From assembly GCA_040757355.1 (NCBI GenBank), contig JBFLWY010000001.1:1-64000 (forward strand): DNA of 64,000 nt, written 5' to 3'. The stretch comes from DTYU01 sp040757355 (GTDB taxonomy: Bacteria > Bacillota > Desulfotomaculia > Desulfotomaculales > Ammonificaceae). The position numbers and the translations under genes are program-made. Below, in pieces: positions 15,881 through 24,920 of the stretch. The notes beneath the pieces are model-generated. The model was not told the origin of the DNA and made no database searches. It worked only from the letters and a program-made list of their open reading frames with translations. Each line of letters opens with the position of its first letter. Position 1 is the first letter of the stretch.

Positions 15881-18208
15881 CTACGGCGAAGGCGATACTT
15901 CCGGGGGCGGCTCCCCAGGCAAGGGGTTTACCGGTACCTGCCGGCCAAAGGGAGCCTCAGGAGGCGGCTTCCCGGGCGAAGGTAGGTCTGCCGGCGCTTG
16001 CCCTTCCAGGAGCGGTTCTCTCTCAGACCCGGGCGTTTTTGTTGGAGCCGGTGTCCCTTCCCCGTTCTTCGGAGCCGTTTCTTCCCCGTAGGTACTCCCG
16101 TAAACCGAGGAGACGCTTTCCTCCCCGTAGGTGTTCCCGTAAACCGATGGGACGCTTTCCTCCCCATAAGTCTTAGAAACCGTTGACTCCGGTACCGGCA
16201 GTTCCGGCGTTTCTTTGATGCCCAGCGCCTGCCGGACTATCTTCCGCCACAGTTGCGCGCAGTATTTGCCGCCGTAGGCCCGCGGCATAGGCCGGGGGCG
16301 GTCATAGCCTATCCATACCACACCTACCAGCTTCGGCACCCAGCCGCAGAACCAGAGGTCTTTCCCCTCATCGGTGGTACCGGTCTTACCGGCCACCAGC
16401 GTCCCAATACGCGCCCCCGTTCCCGTCCCGTACTGAACAGCCGCCCGAAGCATGGTTGTGACGGCCGCTGCCGTCTCCGGCCGCATCGCCCGGTAGCGCA
16501 CCGGCGCCGCTTCCTCGATCACGCTGCCGTCGGGTTGAACGATGCGGATAATCACCGTCGGCTCGATGTACTCCCCGCCGTTGGCGAAAGCTGCATATGC
16601 TGCCGCCATCTCCAGCGGTGTCACCCCTTTGTGCAGGCCGCCGAGCGCAGCGCTTAAGCCGTCTTCGGCCGGGTCAATTTCGATTCCGAGCCTGCGGGCA
16701 AAAGAGGCTGCCCGCTTCAAACCTACCTGGTTTAAGAGCTTAACCGCCACCACGTTGACCGAGTGGGCCAGGGCATCCTGCAGGGTGATTGCCCCCCGGT
16801 ACCGGCCATCATAGTTCCGAGGCACAAAAGACCCAAAGCGCACCGGTTCATCCCGCACAATCGTCTGCGGGCTCATCCGCAGGAATTCCACCGCCGGCCC
16901 GTAAGCGCTAACCGGTTTGAAGGCAGAACCCGGCTGGCGCTGTGCCTGCACCGCCCGGTTAAACTGGCGCCTCACGAGATGCTCGCGGCCGCCCACGATG
17001 GCGCGAACCGCTCCGGAAAAAGGATCCAAAAAAACGGCCGCCGCTTGCGGCTGCAAAAGACCCTTCGTATCACGGATCGAGGTTGGAAAGTTCCCCTTTT
17101 TCCGGAACTCTTCTTCTGCGATCCGCTGAAGACGGGTATCCAGGGTAGTGTATATCTTCAGGCCGCCGAGAAGGTAGGACTGGCCGTATTTCCTTTCCAG
17201 GGTGGTGATTAAATAATCAGTGAAATCGGGATACGGATACTCTTCCTGCGAGGCGGCGCCCCGGTGAAGACAAAGCGGCTCTTCCGCGGCCTGCCGGCAC
17301 TGTTCCGGAGTAACAAACCTGCACGCCAGCATTTGTCTTAAAACGGTGTTGCGCCGGGCAACCGCCGCCTCCGGGTTCCGGAAAGGATTGTAATAACTCG
17401 GAACCTGAACCATGCCGGCAAGAAGCGCCGCCTCGCCAAGGGTAAGATCAGAGACCTTTTTATTAAAGTAGGTGCGTGCCGCCGCCCCTATTCCCCAGGC
17501 ACCTTCTCCGAAATAGACCCTGTTGAGATAGAAAGCAAGTATTTCGTCCTTGGTATAATGCCGCTCGATCTGGACGGCCAAAAAGACCTCCTGGAGCTTC
17601 CTCTTTAAAGTTCGTGAAGGGCCTAAAAAAGCGTTCTTTGCAAGCTGTTGTGTGATGGTGCTGCCGCCCTGTACGATCCTCCCGTGCAAGAGATTGCTCC
17701 AGGCCGCGCGCAGAATGCCGACGGTGTCAACACCCCAGTGCCTGTAAAACCGCTTATCTTCTGCAGCGATGAAAGCCTGCTTTACGGTACTTGTAAGTTC
17801 CTTTTGGGAAACCCGCAGATAATTCCTTGTGCCCAGCGTGGCAAAAGGTACCCCGTCGGCGGCGCAAAGGATACTAGGGGTATCAAGCTGGAGGTTCCCC
17901 GGTTGCCAGGACGGAAGATCCCGCAGTGCTGTGTAGGTCAACCAACCGGCAGCCGTCAAAATAAAAAGACAAAACCCGCCCCCGACCAAGAACGCCGCCA
18001 AACGAAGGTTAAGCCTCTTTTTGCGTTTGATGTTTTTTTCGGTGCTGCGCATAACAGGTCGTATAAGTCGCCTGAGCATAAATCGTGCTGCCGGGTCGCA
18101 AGCCCGGAAGGTCTGCCGCGACTGCTTCCAGCAAACGTTGCTTTCCCTCAAGGGTAACTGCGTGGAGTCAAGATACGCCGGCTGCATCTTTAACGGGCAA
18201 AACAACAC
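15881..18208 (-). CDS. Class A penicillin-binding protein (PBP1A-type)
   Basis: Bifunctional murein polymerase. After a basic segment and one membrane helix (AAFLVGGGFCLFILTAAGWL) comes a GT51 transglycosylase domain with EDKRFYRHWGVD, GGSTITQQLAKN and KRKLQEVFLA. The transpeptidase domain has SxxK (GSAFKP), SVN and KTG (AGKTGTTDE). The last 100 residues are a tandem repeat and a Pro/Glu-rich tail. The start is uncertain. The open frame begins at 18208, while ATG 18079 or 18052 gives a more typical short cytoplasmic end. No ribosome site is decisive. Confidence 0.92.
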   Translation of the reverse strand: MLFCPLKMQPAYLDSTQLPLRESNVCWKQSRQTFRACDPAARFMLRRLIRPVMRSTEKNIKRKKRLNLRLAAFLVGGGFCLFILTAAGWLTYTALRDLPSWQPGNLQLDTPSILCAADGVPFATLGTRNYLRVSQKELTSTVKQAFIAAEDKRFYRHWGVDTVGILRAAWSNLLHGRIVQGGSTITQQLAKNAFLGPSRTLKRKLQEVFLAVQIERHYTKDEILAFYLNRVYFGEGAWGIGAAARTYFNKKVSDLTLGEAALLAGMVQVPSYYNPFRNPEAAVARRNTVLRQMLACRFVTPEQCRQAAEEPLCLHRGAASQEEYPYPDFTDYLITTLERKYGQSYLLGGLKIYTTLDTRLQRIAEEEFRKKGNFPTSIRDTKGLLQPQAAAVFLDPFSGAVRAIVGGREHLVRRQFNRAVQAQRQPGSAFKPVSAYGPAVEFLRMSPQTIVRDEPVRFGSFVPRNYDGRYRGAITLQDALAHSVNVVAVKLLNQVGLKRAASFARRLGIEIDPAEDGLSAALGGLHKGVTPLEMAAAYAAFANGGEYIEPTVIIRIVQPDGSVIEEAAPVRYRAMRPETAAAVTTMLRAAVQYGTGTGARIGTLVAGKTGTTDEGKDLWFCGWVPKLVGVVWIGYDRPRPMPRAYGGKYCAQLWRKIVRQALGIKETPELPVPESTVSKTYGEESVPSVYGNTYGEESVSSVYGSTYGEETAPKNGEGTPAPTKTPGSEREPLLEGQAPADLPSPGKPPPEAPFGRQVPVNPLPGEPPPEVSPSP
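16085..16162 (-). repeat. 39-base tandem repeat in the PBP tail
   Basis: Two near-identical 39-base units (16085-16123 and 16124-16162), with a further partial unit, encode TYGEESVPSVYGN-type 13-residue repeats just before the Pro-rich C-terminus of the penicillin-binding protein. This outward-facing tail probably varies in copy number between strains. Confidence 0.75.
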
Positions 18209-18310
18209 GTCCTTCCTGAAGGTCTCGTCATTCTTTCACCAATCACAGCAGCAACCGGCGATCCATAAACGCCGCCACCTTGTTTAAACCCCGGGCTTTG
18301 CGTACATATC

Positions 18311-19723
18311 TTAGAACTCCCAACTAAAATCTGGGAGGCTTGCGGTTGACAGAATTGCCTCACGCATAATGTTACAGATTTTAGCCAGCCCTTCGGGTGT
18401 TTTGGCTTCGCACCGGGCGACCAGCACCGGCTGGGTGTTCGAAGCCCGCACGAGGCCCCAGCCGTCTAGGAATAGTACCCGGGCGCCGTCCACATCAACA
18501 ACCTCGTTTGTTTTTCTGAAGTGCTCCACAAGCTGCGCCACCACCGCGAACTTCCGTTCGTCGGGACAGGGTATTCTTGTTTCCGCGGTGGCGTAGAACC
18601 GGGTGACATCTGCAAACAGCGCGGACAGCGGCCGGTCGGTATTTGAAAGGATTCTCAGCAACCTGCCCGTGGCGTAAAAAGCGTCGTCAAAACCGTAGTA
18701 TTCGTCGGCGAAAAAGATGTGCCCCGACATCTCACCTGTAAAGACAGCCCCGACTTCTCTCATCTTAGCTTTCACTAGAGAGTGGCCGGTTTTATAAAAG
18801 AAGGGCCGCCCGCCCAAGCGGATGATCTCGTCGACAAGCGCCTGCGAGCACTTTACTTCGACGATGCAGGGCCTGTCCGGGAAACGCGGCAGGATTTCCC
18901 GCCAGAAGAGAATCATCAGCCGATCGCCCCAGATGACGCCGCCCTTTTCATCAATAACTCCAAGGCGGTCCGCGTCCCCGTCGTACCCCACGCCGAGGTC
19001 GCAGCCCTCTTCCAGGACCGCGCGCTTCAACTCAGTCAGGTTGGCGGTTTTGACCGGGTCAGGCTCATGATTGGGAAACGTCCCGTCGGAGATGCAAAAG
19101 AGTGGGACCACCTCACAGCCCCATCCGCGCAGGATATCCTCGGCAAAGAGCGCCGCCGTCCCGTTGCCGCAGTCAACAGCAACCTTCAGGCGCCGTGGTC
19201 CCAGGCGGACCTTTTCACGTAGCATGCTCAGGTAGGACGGTACCACATCAAAGCGTTCTACACTCCCGCCGCCGCTGACAAACGCGCTCTCCACCATCAA
19301 ATCCCGCAGTTGCAAAATCTCTTCGCCGTATATCGTAGCCCCGCCGGCGACGATCTTGAAACCGTTTTCCTCCGGCGGATTGTGGCTCCCGGTGATCATT
19401 ACTCCGTTTCCATTACCGGAATCCGCACACGCATAGTAAAGGATGGGAGTCACAACCTCGCCGATATCCTTCACGTGGCATCCGGTAGCCGCCAGGCCGC
19501 TTACCAGCGCGTCCCGCAGCCGGGGGGAGCTGATGCGGTTATCCCGGCCCAGAAAAACCAGCCTGGCCCCTTTTTTTAGGTAATAGGTCCCGAGCGCTTG
19601 CCCCAGCGCCGCCACCACTTCGTCAGTCAGGTCCCGGTCAGCAACTCCTCTAATATCGTAAGCCCGGAATATATGTGAATTCAAGTTCACTCTTGTGCTC
19701 TGCTCCCTTTTTACACTCCGCAT
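18311..19723 (-). CDS. Phosphomannomutase/phosphoglucomutase
   Basis: A 470-residue alpha-D-phosphohexomutase that interconverts sugar 6- and 1-phosphates. The catalytic serine loop TGSHNPP, Mg-binding GDADRLG, sugar-binding GEMSGH and the C-terminal phosphate-binding RASNTQPVL are all present. GEMSGH is typical of PMM/PGM enzymes. The next gene is mannose-1-phosphate guanylyltransferase, so it most likely provides mannose-1-phosphate for GDP-mannose. The start is ATG 19723 with AAAGGAA upstream. GTG 19690 (NLNSHIFRAYDIRG) is an alternative nearer the family N-terminus. Confidence 0.9.
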   Translation of the reverse strand: MRSVKREQSTRVNLNSHIFRAYDIRGVADRDLTDEVVAALGQALGTYYLKKGARLVFLGRDNRISSPRLRDALVSGLAATGCHVKDIGEVVTPILYYACADSGNGNGVMITGSHNPPEENGFKIVAGGATIYGEEILQLRDLMVESAFVSGGGSVERFDVVPSYLSMLREKVRLGPRRLKVAVDCGNGTAALFAEDILRGWGCEVVPLFCISDGTFPNHEPDPVKTANLTELKRAVLEEGCDLGVGYDGDADRLGVIDEKGGVIWGDRLMILFWREILPRFPDRPCIVEVKCSQALVDEIIRLGGRPFFYKTGHSLVKAKMREVGAVFTGEMSGHIFFADEYYGFDDAFYATGRLLRILSNTDRPLSALFADVTRFYATAETRIPCPDERKFAVVAQLVEHFRKTNEVVDVDGARVLFLDGWGLVRASNTQPVLVARCEAKTPEGLAKICNIMREAILSTASLPDFSWEF

Positions 19724-19790
19724 TATTCCTTTTACTCTACTTCTGCGTGCTATCTCCTAACCGCAACCTGTCTGTCTTCTGAATCTAATC

Positions 19791-19925
19791 TTGAACGTGG
19801 AACGGACCCGGATTCCCGCGCTCTAAGCTCTAACTTCGAACTATCTTACTTCCGAAACATATAACGTTGAACGGACCCTAAAGTTCAATCCCCCTAAGCT
19901 TAAACGTTGAACCTTGAACTCTGAA
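19791..19925. repeat. Intergenic GAACGGACC word repeats
   Basis: TTGAACGTGGAACGGACCC (19791-19809), ATAACGTTGAACGGACCCT (19861-19879) and a weaker AAACGTTGAACCTTGAAC (from 19902) recur between the two mannose genes. The same word family occurs at 59751-59775 and, inverted, at 62495-62512. It marks intergenic spaces and has no evident coding content. Confidence 0.6.
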
Positions 19926-19929
19926 CCCT

Positions 19930-21021
19930 CTATACCGCATCGTCGTACCCCGCTTCCTTCAACGCTGCGACCAGCCGCTTTATCTCCTGTGCCCGCTCTT
20001 TCGCACATACCAGCAGCCGCCCGTCCTCCTCCACGATCACGAGGTCGCGGACGCCCAGCGCGGCCACCACGTGGTTTGAGGCCCGTACGACGCACCCGGA
20101 GCTTTCCACCAGCACGCCGGTACCTTCGATTACATTGCCCTGCCCGTCCTGTGTCCCGCTGTACCGCGCCCAGGCCGGCCACGTCCCCACGTCGTCCCAG
20201 CCGAAGTCGGCCGGCAGCACCACCACGTTTTTCGCCTGTTCCATCACCCCGTAGTCGATGGAAATGGGGGGGAGGAACGGGTACACGCTTTCAATTACAG
20301 TTGTTTCTTTCTCCGTGCCGATCGCGAGGGCGATGCGTTCCAACCCGGCGGCAAGCTCGGGCAAGTATTCCGCAAACAACCGGCGGATTACGTCAACCCG
20401 CCATACGAACATTCCGCTGTTCCAGAAGTACTTGCCGCTGGCCAGGAACCGGCGCGCCTTCAGTGCGTCCGGTTTTTCCGTAAAACGCAGCGCCCGGTAA
20501 ACGGCCAGGCTCCCGACCGTTTTGATCGGCGCATCCCCACGCTGGATGTAACCGTACCCTGTTTCAGGCCGCGTCGGCGTTATCCCCAGCGTCACCAACC
20601 ACTCGCCGGTGCTGGCGGCATCCACCGCCGTTTCCACTATCCGGCGGAAACGCGCCGTATCGGCGATGAAGTGGTCGGCCGGCAGCACCAGCATTACTCC
20701 CTCCGGATCGCGCCGCGCAAGGTGCACCGCAGCGAGCCCCACCGCCGCCGCCGTATCCCGCCCGCACGGCTCCTCAACTACGTTTGCCACCGGCACTTCC
20801 GGCACCTGTTCCTTCACCAGACTCCAGTACCCGCGTGCGGTTATAACGTATACATCAGACGGGTTTACAAAACCGGCCAGCCTGTCAACCGTCTGTTGAA
20901 GCATAGTCCGGTCGCCGATCAGGCTTAAAAACTGCTTCGGCCGCTCTTTGGAACTGACCGGCCAGAAACGCTCCCCGCCCCCGCCGGCCAGGATAACGGC
21001 GAAAATACTATTACCAGCCAT
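19930..21021 (-). CDS. manC: Mannose-1-phosphate guanylyltransferase
   Basis: A 363-residue nucleotidyltransferase making GDP-mannose from mannose-1-phosphate and GTP. The N-terminus has the signature AVILAGGGGERFWPVSSKERPKQFL. Family blocks follow (VLPADHFI, TLGITPTRPETGYGYIQ, FTEKPD, YFWNSGMFVW, DFGWDDVGTW). It lacks the C-terminal isomerase domain of bifunctional ManC, so it is the short form. It is paired with the phosphohexomutase, both upstream of the surface-glycan locus, and GDP-mannose probably feeds that locus or cell-wall glycans. Confidence 0.93.
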   Translation of the reverse strand: MAGNSIFAVILAGGGGERFWPVSSKERPKQFLSLIGDRTMLQQTVDRLAGFVNPSDVYVITARGYWSLVKEQVPEVPVANVVEEPCGRDTAAAVGLAAVHLARRDPEGVMLVLPADHFIADTARFRRIVETAVDAASTGEWLVTLGITPTRPETGYGYIQRGDAPIKTVGSLAVYRALRFTEKPDALKARRFLASGKYFWNSGMFVWRVDVIRRLFAEYLPELAAGLERIALAIGTEKETTVIESVYPFLPPISIDYGVMEQAKNVVVLPADFGWDDVGTWPAWARYSGTQDGQGNVIEGTGVLVESSGCVVRASNHVVAALGVRDLVIVEEDGRLLVCAKERAQEIKRLVAALKEAGYDDAV

Positions 21022-21188
21022 TAACTCGCTTCACCCGTTTCCCCAAACCCGATTTAGATAATACTTCACCCTTTCTCCCTGTAATCCTTCATAAACCCAA
21101 AAAAGTCGCGGTACAAGGCAATTCCTGGGTTAGTTCGGGTTACATAATATCCCTCACAAGGGGTTATGGTAATTCCGGGTGATAAAAG

Positions 21189-21368
21189 ATGGGCCATAAG
21201 AAGGATAACGAAAAGCTGCGGACGAGGCGACAGCTTGACCGGTTGAAGTGGGAAACGGCCAAGGAACTGGGCCTCGAAGAGGGAGCAGGCCCCGCTGGTG
21301 AAGCATTGCAACCCGAGAACCTCGGGGTGGACATCCACATCCGGAGCACTGTCAGCACTGTAAATTGA
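21189..21368 (+). CDS. Possible small acid-soluble spore protein-like peptide
   Basis: A 59-residue frame starts with ATG after GGGTGAT. It contains LDRLKWETAKELGLEE, which resembles the core LxRLKxExAxELGL block of alpha/beta-type small acid-soluble spore proteins. These proteins coat DNA in spores. The expected C-terminal block (GGxMVRRM) is absent and the end (HIRSTVSTVN) does not fit, so this may be a frameshifted or diverged copy. A longer minus-strand frame over the same bases looks like a shadow. Confidence 0.45.
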   Translation: MGHKKDNEKLRTRRQLDRLKWETAKELGLEEGAGPAGEALQPENLGVDIHIRSTVSTVN

Positions 21369-21487
21369 TTTTTGTTGGTAATCCTTCGAGAAAATCATCA
21401 TCAGAGTCCTAAATCTTAGGTGGGAAATGAAATAAAGCCTTGAAGCACGGCGGGGAACCTTGCTAGGAAGGCAAGCTTAAGTGTTTT

Positions 21488-21541
21488 CGCTAACATAAAA
21501 GTTGACCGGTTTGACCCCTGACGCTAACGAAAAAGTTGACC
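21488..21541 (+). repeat. IS21-type left-end repeats
   Basis: Two 20-base copies of CGCTAACNNAAAAGTTGACC (21488-21507 and 21522-21541) differ only in the two central bases. A weaker TTTAAGTTGACAC follows near 21569. Multiple subterminal transposase sites of this sort are typical of IS21-family ends, and they precede the istA frame. No matching right end was found. Confidence 0.65.
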
Positions 21542-21604
21542 ACCCTGAGAACCCCATCCTGTAAGCTTTAAGTTGACACACTTGGCTTACGGGAGGAAAA
21601 GGAG

Positions 21605-22977
21605 TTGCTCAAGATGGTCGATATCGAGTATATCAGAAAGAAGCATTACGTAGAAGGGTGGTCTATCCGCAAGATTGCGCGCAATCTCGGCATTTCCCGC
21701 CAGTCGGTGCGCAAGGCCCTGGCCAGCGCCGAGATACCGCGGTACAAACGGACCAGGCCGCGGCCCTTTCCGGTGATGGACCCCTACCGCGCCGTCATCC
21801 TGGCGTGGCTTGAAGCCGACGCCGCGGCACCGCCCAAACAGCGCCGCACGGCCAAGCGCATCTACGACCGCCTGGTAGAAGAATACGGCTTCACAGGTGC
21901 GGAATCAACCGTCCGGCGTTTTGTCCGGCTGCTCAAAGCCAGGATTTGGGAGGCATATGTTCCGCTCACAGCCGACTGGGGCGAACAGGCCCAGGTGGAC
22001 TGGGGACAGGCAGTGGTAAAGATAGATGGGATATCCACGGTAGTGCACCTGTTCTGCCTGCGGCTCAGGGCGAGTAGCGTATGTTTCGCCCAGGCTTTTC
22101 CCACCGAGAAACTGGAGGCCTTCCTGGCCGGGCACCGGCTGGCTTTTGAGTGGCTGGGCGGCGTGCCTGCCCAGTGCATCTACGACAACCCCAAGACGGC
22201 CGTGGTCAAGATCCTGGCCGGGCCCTACCGCCAGGAACACGAGTACTTTGCTCACTTACGGGCGCACTACCTCTTCGAGAGCCACTTCTGCAACCCGGCG
22301 CGGGCGCACGAGAAAGGTGCGGCGGAAAACCTGGTCGGGTACGTACGGCGCAACGCCCTGGTCCCGGTGCAGGACTTTGCCTCCTGGGAAGAACTCAACG
22401 CTCACCTTCTGGATTGGTGCAACAGAGACCGGGCGCGCCGGCCGGGATGGCCCGAAGAGCAGGCCGCCCTGCGCCTTCTAATGGCGAGGCAAGTAGCCCG
22501 CGTGCGACAAAGCGGCCGGGATGGCCCGAAGAGCAGGCCGCCCTGCGCCCCTTGCCGGACCACCCGCTTACCTGCGCCATCACCCGGATGGCCGTGGTCT
22601 CCAGGACCGGCCTGGTAACCTTCGACCGCAACCGCTACTCCGTGCCCTGCCGCTGGGTGGGACAGACCGTAACAGTTTCTGCCACCTGGGACCGGGTCCA
22701 GGTTATGGTGGGAGAAGAAGTAATCGCTGTGCACCAGCGGTGCTACGCCCGCGGGCAAACGATCCTGGAGCTCGAACACTACCTCCCGGTACTGGCACAG
22801 AAACCAAGAGCGGCGAAGAACGCGCTGGCGGTGCGGCAGCTCGGCGGCGTCTGGGACAGGGCAAGGGAAGTCCTCTGCCGCGGGAGAGTTGATGGGTACC
22901 GGGAGTTGGCCGAGATCCTTTTGCTGCACCGGGAGTACCCGCACGCCGCTCTGACCGTAGCTTTGGAACAGGAATGA
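21605..22977 (+). pseudogene. istA: IS21-family transposase IstA, broken by an internal duplication
   Basis: The first part encodes an N-terminal helix-turn-helix (WSIRKIARNLGISRQSVRKAL) and an rve-type integrase core (ADWGEQAQVDWGQ, IYDNPKTAV, HEKGAAENLVGYVRRN). It shifts frame inside a duplicated segment (22439-22549). The correct C-terminal half continues in the next frame to 22977 (RTGLVTFDRNRYSVPCRWVG...). Removing 74 bases restores one frame, so the copy is inactive. No istB follows. The start is TTG 21605 after GGGAGG. Confidence 0.88.
22439..22549 (+). repeat. 37-base duplication disrupting istA
   Basis: The same 37 bases occur at 22439-22475 and 22513-22549, separated by 37 unrelated bases. 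The offset of 74 is not a multiple of three, so reading passes into another frame. This is the lesion that inactivates the transposase. Confidence 0.85.
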
Positions 22978-22984
22978 TGACGGG

Positions 22985-23111
22985 CAACGTAGTGGAGAAT
23001 AGGTCGGTTAGCTACTGGTAAAAGCTGCTTAGCCGTTGTATACGTGAGTGGCCGCAATCGCGTCCCTTTTCCGCCGGATAGTATAAGTGCTTTCAGAGTC
23101 TGTACCTCCAT
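22985..23111 (-). pseudogene. N-terminal stump of glucose-1-phosphate thymidylyltransferase
   Basis: About 37 codons read LKALILSGGKGTRLRPLTY followed by TTAKQLLPVANRPILHYV, the exact N-terminal signature of RfbA-type nucleotidyltransferases. Similarity then stops abruptly at about 22985-22990, beside the istA stop, and the frame continues into insertion-sequence DNA. A GGAGG lies ahead of a CTG at the expected first residue, and an ATG at 23111 is in frame. It was evidently cut by the IS21 insertion and a later deletion that also removed istB. Confidence 0.8.
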
Positions 23112-23199
23112 ATGGACCGGCAAGTCCCAGTTTTTTTCTTTATCATATTAGGCTTTGTTTAACCGCAACAATTCTTAAAATCGCGGAGGCCTGGTTCGG

Positions 23200-24885
23200 T
23201 TAAATCATATTTTCAGCCGGGTAAATAAAATCGGCCCCATTTATAATACCGCTGCAAATTATATCCAGCCCTTTGCTTTTTCCGGGTAGGAGCTGGTCGA
23301 TTCCGGAGAGCCGTATCTTGAACTCAACCGGTAGATCAGCTTGTTCCACAAATTCTAAAGGAATCATTCGCCGGAAAAAAAAGTGATAAGCGTATTTCCG
23401 CGCGCGTTCAACAGTTGCATTATCCAGACGTGCTTGAAGGGGCAGTTGGTCGAGTATTTTAAAATAGTCCTCGGGGGAATTGGCGTCCAAGGTTACTCCC
23501 TTATTGCGTATCCATGCTTCACCTGCGACAATGACAGGAATCCCCATGCTCGTCAATTCCACTCCGGTCTTAGTCCCGTAAATAATTACTGCGTTGCACT
23601 GTGACATGACCGCATATGTGCTGACCCGGCTTCCAGGCGGTATGAGGAATATGTTATCCGGCAGCACCGGGAACGCTCTTCTGATTTCTTCAACGGCTGG
23701 TTGGCGTGAAACCGTTCCCCTGATTTCTGCGGGGTGGACCCGGATTATCAACTGTAGATCAGGCCGTGAGGCAAAATAGGCAATCGTTTGTAGAAGCCAG
23801 TCAATCATGTTTGGAAAGGCATTTGCTGGATAATGAAGTTGGGCATCCCATACTACGTTTGTCAAAAGCCCGATGCAAGGCTTGGTGAAATCAACGCCCA
23901 CCTCGCGGGCTATTGCCGACAAGTTTTCTTCAGGGTATTCGTGAAACCAGATCCAATCCCGGGTTCCGTACCAGCGGCTCTTGAGGTAGTCGAGTAATTG
24001 TGCTTCGAGTTTGGGTGTCCATAGGACATTTTCCCACTTTTCTGTGGGTTCGGTCATTAGCGTATGGTGATATGTGTCCCCGTGGCTAAAAAGAAAGCAT
24101 TGCTTCCGATAGGCTCTGTTCCAGGCGACCACACGAATCTTCTCCCGGCGGGCTACTTCACCGATGACCCCATGTGGAACATAAATTCCGTGAATGGACA
24201 CCGCAGAACTGAAACCGTATTCTCTTATTAGGCGACGGGTAACGCAAGCGGTAATTAACGAAGCTTTCAAGTACCTCCGTAGAACCGGTTCCGCGTAGCG
24301 CTCTCCGTCCAATGTTCCCCTTGCGAAATACCTCAGCGCCCCAGCCAATGCGTGTTCTCCTATGGCCATGCCGTCAAATACATAGCTTCCAATTTCATTC
24401 GCCGGCAGCGAAGAAGAAATCTCTTCTACCGATGCCATTTCGTCCGGGGTAATCAGGTCACTGTACCGGTGGGTTGGGATGCCGAGCGAACGGTACATTT
24501 TATCCGCGGTTGTGAAGCAGTCCTTGCAAAGGTCTCTTGACGGCCCGTACATAACGAATCTCTTTTGGTCGTTGTACCATACCGACAAACATTCCAGGCA
24601 GGCCGGCATAACGGAATCACAAAGCAGCACGTGCGCTTCAGCACCACGCAGGGTTAACGCTACTGCCAGCAAGCTTTCGAGCGTGTTCACCGGCAAGCGT
24701 GCACCGTCACATGTGGCAAGGAGTATTTTAGGGCCTTTCGCCGCTTGTATCCGGGCTGTTTGCCAACGTTCTTTGTCCCCAGCCAGTATCTTAGTCCAGT
24801 TTGGGCGACCGGTTCTCAGATAATACCTTCTTTTCACCAGTTTTGGAGTCATATAATGCTTTAACAACTGCTTCAGGTTACCCAT
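23200..24885 (-). CDS. Surface-polysaccharide protein of capsule-synthesis/GT-B type
   Basis: A 561-residue cytosolic protein. The C-terminal half (IGLLTNVVWDAQLHYPANAFPNMIDWLLQTI, LIIRVHPAEIRG, VIIYGTKTGVELTSMGIPVIVAG) resembles capsule polysaccharide biosynthesis and CDP-glycerol-type GT-B enzymes. In those the late segment binds the nucleotide sugar. The N-terminal half has a Cys-bearing stretch (CDSVMPACLECL, CKDCF). The start chosen is ATG 24885 after GGAGGCC; an upstream frame begins at 24924. It is the last gene of the glycan locus and probably transfers the CMP- or nucleotide-activated sugar. The substrate is unknown. Confidence 0.65.
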   Translation of the reverse strand: MGNLKQLLKHYMTPKLVKRRYYLRTGRPNWTKILAGDKERWQTARIQAAKGPKILLATCDGARLPVNTLESLLAVALTLRGAEAHVLLCDSVMPACLECLSVWYNDQKRFVMYGPSRDLCKDCFTTADKMYRSLGIPTHRYSDLITPDEMASVEEISSSLPANEIGSYVFDGMAIGEHALAGALRYFARGTLDGERYAEPVLRRYLKASLITACVTRRLIREYGFSSAVSIHGIYVPHGVIGEVARREKIRVVAWNRAYRKQCFLFSHGDTYHHTLMTEPTEKWENVLWTPKLEAQLLDYLKSRWYGTRDWIWFHEYPEENLSAIAREVGVDFTKPCIGLLTNVVWDAQLHYPANAFPNMIDWLLQTIAYFASRPDLQLIIRVHPAEIRGTVSRQPAVEEIRRAFPVLPDNIFLIPPGSRVSTYAVMSQCNAVIIYGTKTGVELTSMGIPVIVAGEAWIRNKGVTLDANSPEDYFKILDQLPLQARLDNATVERARKYAYHFFFRRMIPLEFVEQADLPVEFKIRLSGIDQLLPGKSKGLDIICSGIINGADFIYPAENMI

Positions 24886-24920
24886 ATAACGGGCCTCCAC
24901 GGGTTGAAAACTAAAGGCAT

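Noticed and set aside
21066..21401. 111-codon minus-strand frame over the spore-protein-like peptide
   Set aside because: No domain, while the plus strand shows a spore-protein-like motif behind a ribosome site.
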